DNA of 64,000 nucleotides from Acidobacteriota bacterium (GTDB lineage Bacteria; Acidobacteriota; Blastocatellia; Pyrinomonadales; Pyrinomonadaceae): the NCBI GenBank assembly GCA_016700075.1, contig CP065000.1, positions 310,001 to 374,000 of the forward strand, given 5' to 3'. A program made the translations under genes and the position numbers. Position 1 is the first letter of the stretch; each line of letters begins with the position of its first letter. Below, piece after piece: positions 45,500-53,385 of the stretch. A model generated the notes under the pieces. It did no database searches and was not told where the DNA came from. It saw nothing but the letters and a program-made list of their open reading frames with translations.

Positions 45500-46867
45500 A
45501 TGAAAGAGAAAGTGCGTGTAGCGGGCGGACAAGGGTTTTGGGGTGATCTACTGACGGCACCGGTCGATCAGGTTCGAAAAGGTCCGATTGATTATTTGAT
45601 GCTCGATTACCTCGCCGAGGTAACGATGTCGATCGTCCAGAAGCAGAAGCAACGCGACCCAAACGCCGGTTACGCACGTGATTTTGTGACGCTAATGCGT
45701 GAGATATTGCCGGATTGCGTCGAAAAAGATATCAAAGTCCTCTCAAACGCCGGCGGCGTCAACGTCGAAGGCTGCGCCAACGCGATCAAAGATGTCGCCG
45801 TCGAACTCGGCCTCTCGGGCAAGGTAAAGATCGGCGTTGTCACCGGCGATGATATTCTCGATCGGCTCGATCAGTTTATCGCTGATGGAGTTGAATTAAA
45901 TTCGATGGACGACGGCACGCCTTTGTCCGCGATCCGCGACAAAGTCCAGTCCGCCAACGTCTATCTCGGTGCCGAAGCTTTAGTCGAAGCCCTAGGCAAA
46001 GGTGCGAATGTCATCGTCGGCGGTCGTCTGACCGATACGGGACTGACGCTCGCTCCGCTGATGCACGAGTTTGGCTGGAGCTTTGACGACTGGGACCGCG
46101 TTTCTGCCGGGACGATCGCGGGCCACATCATCGAGTGCGGCGCCCAATCGAGCGGCGGTAATTGCCAGTACGATTGGCAAAACATCCCCGACATGGCGAA
46201 CATCGGCTTCCCGATCATCGAAGCCTCGCCCGACGGCACATTCATCGTCACCAAACACGAAGGCACCGGCGGCCGCGTCAACATTCAGTCCGTCAAAGAG
46301 CAGCTCCTCTACGAAATGGGCGACCCGCACGAATACATTACGCCCGACGTCGTCGCCGATTTCGCGTCGATCAACCTTGAGCCCGCCGGCGAAAACCGCG
46401 TCCGCGTCCACGGCATAACCGGCCACCCAAGAACCGACTTTTACAAAGTCTCCATCGCCTACACCGGCGGCTACAAATCCGTCGGCACGCTGGTTTATTC
46501 ATGGCCCCAAGCCCTAGAAAAAGCCCAAGTCGCCGACCGTATCTTGCGTGAAAGACTCGATAATCTAGATCTTAAGTTCGACGTTATCCTAACTGAGTTC
46601 GTCGGCGTCAATGCGACTCATGGGCATTTGGCCGGTGAACCGTCGCCTGATATCCCCGAAGTCCAACTCCGCGTCGGCGTCCGCGGCCAAAACCGTGCCG
46701 ACGTCGAACGCTTTACCAAAGAGATCGCCCCACTCATCCTCACCGGCCCGCCCGCCGTCACAGGCTTCGCCGGCGGCCGCCCCAAAGTCGAAGAGATCAT
46801 GGCCTACTTCCCCGCCCTGATTCCTAAGACCCTGATCCATACGAAGGTTGACATAGTGGAAGCGTGA
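45500..46867 (+). CDS. atuA: AtuA-family protein (acyclic terpene utilisation), N-terminal domain only
   Basis: 455 residues from ATG 45500 (MKEKVRVAGGQGFWGD). AtuA belongs to the acyclic terpene / isoprenoid catabolic cluster of Pseudomonas, where it accompanies a geranyl-CoA carboxylase; its reaction is not settled. Motifs DYLAEVTMSIV, LSNAGGVN and GGRLTDTGLT are typical of the family. The usual C-terminal ferredoxin-like domain is absent here and found as a separate gene at 49701. Confidence 0.85.
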   Translation: MKEKVRVAGGQGFWGDLLTAPVDQVRKGPIDYLMLDYLAEVTMSIVQKQKQRDPNAGYARDFVTLMREILPDCVEKDIKVLSNAGGVNVEGCANAIKDVAVELGLSGKVKIGVVTGDDILDRLDQFIADGVELNSMDDGTPLSAIRDKVQSANVYLGAEALVEALGKGANVIVGGRLTDTGLTLAPLMHEFGWSFDDWDRVSAGTIAGHIIECGAQSSGGNCQYDWQNIPDMANIGFPIIEASPDGTFIVTKHEGTGGRVNIQSVKEQLLYEMGDPHEYITPDVVADFASINLEPAGENRVRVHGITGHPRTDFYKVSIAYTGGYKSVGTLVYSWPQALEKAQVADRILRERLDNLDLKFDVILTEFVGVNATHGHLAGEPSPDIPEVQLRVGVRGQNRADVERFTKEIAPLILTGPPAVTGFAGGRPKVEEIMAYFPALIPKTLIHTKVDIVEA

Positions 46868-46905
46868 TAGGTTTGTAATTCTGTAGCCACTAGGATACAC
46901 TTGAA

Positions 46906-47208
46906 ATGATTGAAGTGCGCCAAACTGAAACGTTTTCAAGATGGCTGATGAAACTTCGTGACATTCGGGCTCGTGCGAGGATTCAAGCCTGCATCGATCG
47001 GCTCGAACTGGGAAATCCTGGAGACGTAAAGCCTGTCGGCGAAGGTGTATCCTAGATGAGAATTGACTATGGGCCCGACTATCGCGTGTATTTCATCCAG
47101 AAAGGCGCGGAATTGATAATACTTCTAGCCGGTGGTGACAAACGCACTCAATCTCGCGATATTCAAAATGCAATCGAGATCGCAAGCGAACTAAAGGAAT
47201 ATGGCTAA
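46906..47208 (+). pseudogene. HigB/RelE-like toxin gene with amber codon
   Basis: 100-codon frame, MIEVRQTETFSRWLMKLRD...PVGEGVS(stop)MRIDYGPDYRVYFIQK...LLAGGDKRTQSRDI, the addiction-module killer protein fold. TAG at 47053-47055 replaces the Glu that normally follows VGEGVS, so one base change (GAG to TAG) has killed it. Its stop overlaps the start of the antitoxin by eight bases (ATGGCTAA). Confidence 0.9.
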
Positions 47209-47494
47209 GATTAAAACAACCAAATACGATGTCGCAGAGTATCTAAACACGCCCGAAGAAATGGCTGCATATCTCGAAGCATGCCTAGAAGAAGCCAACG
47301 GCGATGCGGCATTCGTAGCCAAAGCACTCGGCAATATCGCCCGAGCCAAAGGCATGTCGGAGATCGCCCGCGAAACCGGCCTTTCGCGTGAGAGCCTGTA
47401 TAAATCACTATCTGGCGAACGAAGCCCGAGTTTTGAAACCGTTTTGAAAGTGATCGGTGCTCTTGGCCTAAAGATCCACGCTGAACCAGCATAA
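47201..47494 (+). CDS. HigA-like antitoxin (addiction module antidote)
   Basis: 97 residues, with the helix-turn-helix LGNIARAKGMSEIARETGLSRESLYKSLSGERSP in the middle and a short N-terminal YDVAEYLNTPEEMAAYLEACLEE toxin-binding region. It is intact, while its toxin partner upstream is nonsense-mutated. Confidence 0.9.
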   Translation: MAKIKTTKYDVAEYLNTPEEMAAYLEACLEEANGDAAFVAKALGNIARAKGMSEIARETGLSRESLYKSLSGERSPSFETVLKVIGALGLKIHAEPA

Positions 47495-47601
47495 CCCAAG
47501 TCAAAGGCCAGTTCGGCGACAACTCAAACGAGATCCAAGCCCTCGGCATCAAGAAAAAGAGCGAATACAAGTCTCCGACGAAGAAGAAACCTACGCCATA
47601 A
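47494..47601 (+). pseudogene. C-terminal remnant of a lost protein
   Basis: In one frame this reads KGQFGDNSNEIQALGIKKKSEYKSPTKKKPTP and stop, a tail pattern seen in helix-rich proteins of plasmids and cyanobacteria. No start codon or upstream homology remains. It may be a remnant brought in with the toxin-antitoxin pair. Confidence 0.4.
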
Positions 47602-47613
47602 CTGAAACTATCA

Positions 47614-47633
47614 AAGGCCGCGAAAGTGGCCTT
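47614..47633 (+). terminator. Short stem-loop, possible terminator
   Basis: AAGGCC (47614-47619), eight-base loop, GGCCTT (47628-47633), followed by CTTTCG. No long T-tract, so weak. Confidence 0.4.
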
Positions 47634-47697
47634 CTTTCGTGGCTATGATTCGCTGGGTGTGCCAACACCTAAAGGCTCGATTGCATCTAATTCATCA

Positions 47698-48477
47698 ATG
47701 AAAACCATGAAGCTACGTATTTCGGCTTTGACAGCGCTAATTGCTCTGCTTGTCCTCGTTAATATGGCGATTGCACAAGAGAGACAAGGTGAGATACGTG
47801 GGCGTGTGACCGATCCGAACGGAGCTGTCGTCCCGGGAGCTAGGGTGCTTCTGTCATCGCAAGGGAGTACGACTTCGGGCACTTCCCGTGGTACAACAAC
47901 GAATTCGGAAGGTGAATACTCATTCCAAAGTCTTCCCTTAGGTAATTACGAACTAACCGTTTCATTGAGCGGGTTTGCTCGCCCTTTCAAAAAGGCAGTT
48001 GAGCTTTCTGCAAGCCAGTTGCTCAAAGTCGATATTGTTTTTTCGTTCGCTGCCTGTTCAGACGAACCTGAGATAACTGGCGTAAGTAAGTTCGCTGAGG
48101 ACGACCACGCAGAAATAGTTCGCGTACTCGTCAATCTGTTAATCGGAGACGGAAGGCAATCTACCAACAAGGAGAAAATTATCTTCTCGCCCGACAACTT
48201 TTCGTCTAAGTGGCTCCTCGCCGAACAAAGGTCACGAATAGCGATTCTATCCAGGGCTGACATTCAGGAAATAACTGAGAAGAACGGCGAGTTAACATAT
48301 TACTCCTTTACAAAACCGATTCAGCGAGGACGATGCGTCGCAATTTCCCTTGTAAACAATCGAACGGTCAAAGGACAAATGGAAGACGCGAATATGGCGG
48401 GCGGTGAGGACAACTACGAATTCAGAAAAGTCGATGGAAAATGGACCGCGCTTCTTCTCTCATCGATGATTTCGTAA
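47698..48477 (+). CDS. Exported protein with carboxypeptidase-regulatory-like domain
   Basis: 259 residues from ATG 47698 (MKTMKLRISAL), giving a signal peptide ending AIAQ. Residues 28-110 form a CarboxypepD_reg-like Ig domain (GEIRGRVTDPNGAVVPGARV...YSFQSLPLGNYELTV). The C-terminal 140 residues are new to me. The domain is common at the start of TonB-dependent receptors in Acidobacteria; here there is no barrel. Confidence 0.8.
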   Translation: MKTMKLRISALTALIALLVLVNMAIAQERQGEIRGRVTDPNGAVVPGARVLLSSQGSTTSGTSRGTTTNSEGEYSFQSLPLGNYELTVSLSGFARPFKKAVELSASQLLKVDIVFSFAACSDEPEITGVSKFAEDDHAEIVRVLVNLLIGDGRQSTNKEKIIFSPDNFSSKWLLAEQRSRIAILSRADIQEITEKNGELTYYSFTKPIQRGRCVAISLVNNRTVKGQMEDANMAGGEDNYEFRKVDGKWTALLLSSMIS

Positions 48478-48480
48478 AGA

Positions 48481-49236
48481 CTACTTCTCCAAAAACCTAG
48501 CAATTCCCTTCTGACAGTCGTCGGTCATTCGGGCGTCGGCGTTTACTTTGGCACCTTGTTCGATAGCGGAGGCGAAATCGAGTTCGTCGATGTCGTAGAG
48601 CAGGCGTTTGGTCATTTGGACGGCTGAGGCGCTGAGTTTTTCGTACTGTTTGGCGATCGCGATGACCTCGGAGTCGAGATCTTCGCCTTGAATGATCACT
48701 TCGACGATACCGCGATCCCGAAGTTCGGCGGCGGTGATCTCGTTTCCTAACGTGAGAGTCGCAAATGCGTCTTTCTCCGTCATGTTCCTACGCAAAATGG
48801 CCGCGACCATAGCCGGCACGAATCCGATCTTGACCTCGGGAAACCCAAAGCGGGCTTCGTCGTGTGCAAAGATCACATCACACGCCAGCGCCAGCCCAAA
48901 ACCACCCGCCAAAGCCCTGCCCTTTACCGCAGCAATAACAGGCTGACGAACGCGACGGATCAGTTTGTACAATTCCCCAAGCGACCGCGCGTCCTCAAGA
49001 TTCTCTTCATGCGACGCACTAGCGATCTTCTGCAAAGCCGAAAGATCCGCCCCGGAACAAAAATCCTTGCCCACCCCGCGAATAACGATCGCCCGTACCG
49101 ATTCATCGGCGTTCGCTTCGTTCAGTGCGGCTTTCAGATCAGCGATAAGCTCGTCATTCAACGCATTACGCTTGTCAGGACGGTTAAGCGTGATAATTCG
49201 AATACTGCCGTCGTTTTCTATCAGAACTGAACTCAT
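48481..49236 (-). CDS. Enoyl-CoA hydratase
   Basis: 251 residues, crotonase fold. Hydrates trans-2-enoyl-CoA. Oxyanion-hole motifs: FCSGADLSALQ and KGRALAGGFGLALACDVIFA. The catalytic Glu region FPEVKIGFVPAM is present. It fits the branched-chain set (with AtuA and the carboxylase). Stop is 4 bases from the end of the convergent exported protein. Confidence 0.93.
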   Translation of the reverse strand: MSSVLIENDGSIRIITLNRPDKRNALNDELIADLKAALNEANADESVRAIVIRGVGKDFCSGADLSALQKIASASHEENLEDARSLGELYKLIRRVRQPVIAAVKGRALAGGFGLALACDVIFAHDEARFGFPEVKIGFVPAMVAAILRRNMTEKDAFATLTLGNEITAAELRDRGIVEVIIQGEDLDSEVIAIAKQYEKLSASAVQMTKRLLYDIDELDFASAIEQGAKVNADARMTDDCQKGIARFLEK

Positions 49237-49240
49237 ATCT

Positions 49241-49277
49241 TTGATTGTTAATTGTTAATTCGCTGATTGTAAATTGG
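49241..49277. repeat. S23-cassette repeat, outer copy
   Basis: 37 bases: TTGATTGTTAATTGTTAATT then CGCTGATTGTAAATTGG. It is nearly the reverse complement of 49297-49333 and lies 19 bases away. It abuts the start codon of the enoyl-CoA hydratase. Confidence 0.9.
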
Positions 49278-49296
49278 ATAGCAGACTACTCATTGA

Positions 49297-49333
49297 CCAA
49301 TTAACAATCAGCGAATTAACAATTTACAATTTG
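49297..49333. repeat. S23-cassette repeat, left inner copy
   Basis: 37 bases beginning CCAATTAACAATCAGCG and containing the S23 stop codon (TTA at 49324-49326). It matches, inverted, both 49241-49277 and 49682-49715. Confidence 0.9.
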
Positions 49334-49683
49334 TCGTCTCGCTTTGAGGTCTTGACGATGCTGGTTAACATCTTTGCAAGTTCCTTTCGGTCGGCTTCGA
49401 TAGACTCGAACTCATGATCCTTCAACAAACCTGCATAATGTATCAATACCAACCAATACTCAGTCTCGTCGGCTCGTTGCAAGGCCTTAGCCATGTTCAA
49501 AACAAAAGATTCGGGTGACTCGCCGCTTTCGGCGAGTATTACAAACTTTCCAACGCCCGTTCCCGAAGTTAACACCTCACGACTGAGCGAAAACTCCTTA
49601 TGCTCTTCAGCAAGATGCCGAGACAATTTCACGACCCGTAAAGCAAATGCAAGAGACTTTGAAACGATGGGATTGTCTTTCAT
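49324..49683 (-). CDS. S23-type four-helix-bundle protein
   Basis: 119 residues. The family, named from ORFs in 23S rRNA intervening sequences and structurally close to the Avd accessory protein of diversity-generating elements, has a pattern SLAFALRVVKLSRHL..., TSGTGVGKFVILAES, FVLNMAKALQRADETEYWL. Its cellular role is unknown. The gene occupies almost all space between two inverted repeats: stop codon in the left one, start codon at the edge of the right one, and no ribosome binding site between repeat and ATG. Confidence 0.88.
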   Translation of the reverse strand: MKDNPIVSKSLAFALRVVKLSRHLAEEHKEFSLSREVLTSGTGVGKFVILAESGESPESFVLNMAKALQRADETEYWLVLIHYAGLLKDHEFESIEADRKELAKMLTSIVKTSKRDDKL

Positions 49684-49715
49684 TGTGAACTGTAAATTGG
49701 CTAATTGTTAATTGG
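49682..49715. repeat. S23-cassette repeat, right copy
   Basis: 34 bases, ending TAATTGTTAATTGG. Inverted relative to the left inner copy. Contains the stop of the AtuA C-domain gene. Confidence 0.85.
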
Positions 49716-50039
49716 AAGATCGATGTCATCGACATCAATATACATCCGCAACAACGCGGTCGAGAATGTTTTCCCTTGAGCATCGGTCATTAGGCTCAGC
49801 GTCCCCCCGCCGCCTAGGCTACCGTGCAATAAAAAATTCAGGGCACCGAGATTCGGCAATTCGAAACGCTCGACGTCGCCTTTGACCATTGGTCCGAAAT
49901 GCTCCTTTACTCGTTCGGCCGTAACTTCGCGGACTAGTATCGGGTAATATTCGGGCTTCAAAGCGATCAGCCCGACGTTCGCGGTGTCGCCTTTGTCGCC
50001 CGAGCGGGCATGGGCAATATCAACAAGCTGAACTTTCAT
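49701..50039 (-). CDS. Stand-alone AtuA C-terminal domain protein
   Basis: 112 residues from ATG 50039 (MKVQLVDIAHARSGDKG). It corresponds to the ferredoxin-like C-terminal domain of AtuA: DIAHARSGDKGDTANVGLIA, HFGPMVKGDVERFELPNLGALNFLLHGSLGGGG. In most bacteria it is fused to the N-domain found here at 45500; the two presumably assemble. Its last residues (PINN) are encoded by the S23 cassette repeat. Confidence 0.9.
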   Translation of the reverse strand: MKVQLVDIAHARSGDKGDTANVGLIALKPEYYPILVREVTAERVKEHFGPMVKGDVERFELPNLGALNFLLHGSLGGGGTLSLMTDAQGKTFSTALLRMYIDVDDIDLPINN

Positions 50040-50094
50040 ATGAAGATTATAAGGTCGAAAGTGTGATTTGACTAGAAACCCGGAAAGCCCTTTC

Positions 50095-50127
50095 CGCAAA
50101 GACGCAAAGGTGCAAAGCTATCGCAAA
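50095..50127. repeat. GCAAAGACGCAAAG-type dispersed repeat
   Basis: CGCAAAGACGCAAAGGTGCAAAG, a low-complexity repeat of a type common between genes in related genomes. It overlaps the stop of the short enoyl-CoA hydratase (50118). Confidence 0.7.
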
Positions 50128-50696
50128 GTCTTAAGAGCCTGAGCAACAACATCGAAAGCGACCACATCGACCAGTCCAATATTTAATGCCCTTTCAGCAC
50201 CGATCGGGGACGCTGTGAAGAACATTTCGAGTGCATTTGCCGTTCCGACAAGCCGCGGCAACCGCTGTGTGCCGCTCCAGCCCGTGATGATGCCGAGGCC
50301 TGCTCCCGGATGGCAGAATGTGGCATTTGGCGATGCGATCCGCCTATCACAAGCGAGCGCCAGATCCAACGCACCGCCGAAACAATGGCCATTTATAGCC
50401 GCAATAACCAGCTGCGGCAGCTTGTCGATCTTCTGCATCAGCGATTGACCGAGGAGAGCAAATTCCGGTGCTTCCTCAGCGGTCAAAGCGGCGATCTCCT
50501 TAAGATTTGCACCACTCGCAAAGGCATCGCCGCTGCCCGTAAAGACTACACGACGGCATTCGATTGAGTCGAGGCCATCAACAATCTCGTGCAGGCGTTC
50601 GACGACCGCTCGTGATAGCGGATTGCGTATCTCGGGCCGCGTGAAGCGCAATATCAAAGCGTCGTCGACTACTTCCTTGGATAAAAAGTCGGACAT
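50118..50696 (-). CDS. Short enoyl-CoA hydratase/isomerase, 3'-truncated
   Basis: 192 residues against about 255 in the family. The crotonase core is present: FASGANLKEIAA, NGHCFGGALDLALACDRRIAS (oxyanion hole) and FCHPGAGLGIITGWSGTQRL. The C-terminal trimerisation helices are missing, and the stop lies at a dispersed repeat, so truncation by repeat insertion is likely. It may be inactive or pair with a full-length paralogue. Confidence 0.78.
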   Translation of the reverse strand: MSDFLSKEVVDDALILRFTRPEIRNPLSRAVVERLHEIVDGLDSIECRRVVFTGSGDAFASGANLKEIAALTAEEAPEFALLGQSLMQKIDKLPQLVIAAINGHCFGGALDLALACDRRIASPNATFCHPGAGLGIITGWSGTQRLPRLVGTANALEMFFTASPIGAERALNIGLVDVVAFDVVAQALKTLR

Positions 50697-50710
50697 TAGA
50701 AACAGATTTA

Positions 50711-50738
50711 ACCACAGAGCTCACAGAGGGCACAGAGC
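50711..50738. repeat. ACCACAGAG-type dispersed repeat
   Basis: ACCACAGAGCTCACAGAGGG followed by CACAGAG. A low-complexity intergenic repeat widespread in diverse bacteria; lies upstream of the divergent ppa and enoyl-CoA hydratase genes. Confidence 0.65.
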
Positions 50739-50835
50739 AAAAAGGGAAAAGAGTCCAAAATAGCATCGATATGAAACTATCTTGATGTTTTTGAGGCTTC
50801 TGTGCCTGCGGTGGTCTCTATGGTAAATTCCAAAT

Positions 50836-51456
50836 ATGAACTTCCGCACGAACAAAGCCCATCCGTGGCATGGTATTGAGATCGGCAATGACGCTCCGGG
50901 CGAAGTTACGGTCTTTATTGAGATCGTACCGCGGGATACAGTGAAATACGAGGTTGATAAGGAAACCGGCTACCTAAAGATTGACCGCCCGCAGCAGTAT
51001 TCTAATGTCGTGCCGGCAAACTACGGTTTCATTCCGGAAACATATTGCGGCGGCGGCATTGCGGCGATGGCACGTGCAAAGACGCCTATTCCGATCTCAG
51101 ACGGCGATAACGACCCGCTCGACATTCTCGTGCTTAGTGAACATCACATTCCGCGCGGCGACATCATTTTGAAGGCCCGGCCCATCGGCGGATTTTGCCT
51201 GATCGACGGCGGCGAAGCCGACGACAAGATCATCGCTGTGCTCAAAGGAGATAAAGTATTTGAACAATACACCGAGATATCGCAGCTGCCAAAAGGCATC
51301 CTGGAGCGATTTGAACACTATTTTCTGACCTATAAATCGCTGCCCGACGCGCCGAATATCTGCCAGATCGCGTATTCCTACGACCGCGAGGAATGCTACC
51401 AAGTAATAAACGCCGCCGTCTCCGACTACAAGGCTCTCACTATGGCTTCCGGCTGA
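50836..51456 (+). CDS. ppa: Inorganic pyrophosphatase, family I
   Basis: 206 residues. Hydrolyses pyrophosphate to two phosphates. The active-site region DGDNDPLDILV carries the conserved Asp trio; YGFIPETYCG and KDKxxEQ-like ILKGDKVFEQ are in place. Length is slightly longer than E. coli Ppa and normal for this group. Confidence 0.95.
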   Translation: MNFRTNKAHPWHGIEIGNDAPGEVTVFIEIVPRDTVKYEVDKETGYLKIDRPQQYSNVVPANYGFIPETYCGGGIAAMARAKTPIPISDGDNDPLDILVLSEHHIPRGDIILKARPIGGFCLIDGGEADDKIIAVLKGDKVFEQYTEISQLPKGILERFEHYFLTYKSLPDAPNICQIAYSYDREECYQVINAAVSDYKALTMASG

Positions 51457-51466
51457 TCCTCCACGC

Positions 51467-52723
51467 TCATGGCTTTGGTGGCCGTATTTTTTCTGCACTT
51501 CTAAAGCCGTCAAAGGAAGATTCAATGCCGCTGCTCCTGATCCGTCCGCTGCTAGTGTAAAGTGTCCACTGAACGATCACGCCCCCGGAATAGTCGATCT
51601 TGTCGGTCAGGAAGAAGAGATTTTTTCGTTGCCGGGTCGCGCCGGATGCTTTCACGGTCTTGATCTCCAGGAAGAATGTGTTTTGAACATCGGCAACTGT
51701 TGCGAACTGTTCCGCGTTAATGTACTTCTTCAACGCAGTTTCGATGTTCTGGACCGGTTCTGAGGAAAATAGTTTAAGAAACTCAGCAAAATATTGCTCA
51801 AGCCTCTTAAGATTGACGTCTTCCTTTCGTGCCTCGAACGCTATTTGCCGAGCCCGATAGAGTTTTTCGAACGACCTTGCGACCTGCGAACAATAGACGG
51901 ATCGAGTTTCCTTGCAGTCGTCTTCGGGGCCGGGCTTGCAACATGGCCGCAACGCCGTCTCCTCACCGCAAAAGAGCGGCGGATCGATAGGGAAACTTTT
52001 CGGGTACAACACACTAATGTTCGTACCCTCGGCAACAAGGGGAAAGAATGCCGCAACTACAGCGTCCTCGCTGACGGCAACATTTCGGATCGACGTCGTG
52101 GTATCAACCTTGAAATATGAAAGCAGGTCGGCGAACTGCCCGACAAGATTCGTACTCTGAGCAACACGGCCTGCGATGCCGGCTACACCGAATCGATTGC
52201 CTGTGGGCGGACGTTTCTCTGCGGACGCAACGCGGCAATAATCCTCTCCAAGTTCATCCAAAACCATCTTGAACAGCGGCAATGATCGCTTGTAGAACGC
52301 CCAGTCGGCAAACTGTGTAGAATCGAAAATGATGATCGTCGCATCGCGCGGAACACTGCCTTTTATCGACAATGCCGCTCGTTCCAATGCCTTTCCAAGT
52401 TGTTCATACACGACAATATCCGCGGCGATATCATCGCCTGTCACCGTCGCGCTTCCTGTTGGAGGACTGGCCTTTGGCTGCGGCATCGCGTCATTAATGC
52501 GTTTTCGGGCTTCAGCTATCTCCGCCTCTTTCAACGCGATCTCTTTTTTCCGATCAAGTTCCTTTTTAAGTTCGTTATACTTTGCCTTTTCGGCTGAAAC
52601 GGCCGGCGACGCAACCGGAGTTGGCTCCCCATCCTGCGCCGACGCCCGGTTTGCAAAAGGAAAAATGCTCACGACCGCAATGGCTGCCGTGAGCATCACC
52701 AGACCCTTGATTTTACTAGACAT
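51467..52723 (-). CDS. Exported protein of unknown function with coiled coil
   Basis: 418 residues, signal peptide ending ASA. Residues 40-85 are a charged coiled coil (KYNELKKELDRKKEIALKEAEIAEARKRI). Then a domain with DATIIIFDSTQFADWAFYKRSLPLF, FGVAGIAGRVAQS. Contains a Cys-rich loop (CGEETALRPCCKPGPEDDC). No known domain recognised. Confidence 0.72.
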   Translation of the reverse strand: MSSKIKGLVMLTAAIAVVSIFPFANRASAQDGEPTPVASPAVSAEKAKYNELKKELDRKKEIALKEAEIAEARKRINDAMPQPKASPPTGSATVTGDDIAADIVVYEQLGKALERAALSIKGSVPRDATIIIFDSTQFADWAFYKRSLPLFKMVLDELGEDYCRVASAEKRPPTGNRFGVAGIAGRVAQSTNLVGQFADLLSYFKVDTTTSIRNVAVSEDAVVAAFFPLVAEGTNISVLYPKSFPIDPPLFCGEETALRPCCKPGPEDDCKETRSVYCSQVARSFEKLYRARQIAFEARKEDVNLKRLEQYFAEFLKLFSSEPVQNIETALKKYINAEQFATVADVQNTFFLEIKTVKASGATRQRKNLFFLTDKIDYSGGVIVQWTLYTSSGRIRSSGIESSFDGFRSAEKIRPPKP

Positions 52724-52812
52724 TGCCCAATAGACGTGGAAGACTCCTCAAGTCAACTCTACTCCTGCTGGTCCAAACTCACTGTGAGCGCTGTCACATT
52801 TTCACAGATCGA

Positions 52813-53154
52813 TCAAAGCACCGCGAGCTTCATTGCGATAGGCATGAGATGTTTCGCCGCGACGCCTGAGGTCTTGAGCGTCATTACGGTAATTTTTGGT
52901 GCTGCTTTGAGAAATACTGTCTTGGCGACAGGCTTTGCAATGTGTTTTGCGGTAAATTTGGTCGTTTTCCATGTGACCTTGCCGGCCGTTTTGACCACGA
53001 CCATGGTCGCTTTGCCGGTTCCTTCGAGGACATTCTCAACGAAATTATCGTCGTCCGGGCGGGGTTCCTTTGAGGCATTCTGCCCGGCGGCAAAGGTGGT
53101 GAATGCGAAAACGCATGCAGCGACGCAAACTGTCTTGAGCAGTATATTCTTCAT
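52813..53154 (-). CDS. Small exported protein, Lys/Thr/Val-rich
   Basis: 113 residues, signal peptide ending AAG. The mature part repeats K(T/V)xGKVTWKTTKFTAKHIAKPVAKTVFLKAA and is basic with regular hydrophobic positions, as in an amphipathic helix. No family recognised. Confidence 0.65.
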   Translation of the reverse strand: MKNILLKTVCVAACVFAFTTFAAGQNASKEPRPDDDNFVENVLEGTGKATMVVVKTAGKVTWKTTKFTAKHIAKPVAKTVFLKAAPKITVMTLKTSGVAAKHLMPIAMKLAVL

Positions 53155-53385
53155 GATGTTTTAGAGGATTTCGCGGGAGCGAGGCGGGCCGTAAGAATCC
53201 GGCTCTTCAATTATAGCGTTTTTACAGCAGGTATTGGAAGACCTTTTTTGGCGGGAGCAGGACCGCGTTCAAAGCCGGGGAAACATGAACGAAACTCCAA
53301 CTTTGAGCTACAAAAGAGTAGTTACGGCCCTGCTTGCGATGTTAAAACGCACAATCGCCTGCAAAATCCGTAAATCCCGCCATCT

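Larger units (their letters stand above)
49297..49715 (-). mobile_element. Candidate S23 cassette bounded by inverted repeats
   Basis: The left (49297-49333) and right (49682-49715) borders agree in inverted orientation over most of their length: both read CCAATTAACAAT, AGC, AATT and ACA(A/G)TT in order. Nothing but the S23 gene lies inside. The right border also supplies the last four codons and stop of the next gene (49701). This is an inference from structure, not a known element. Confidence 0.55.
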
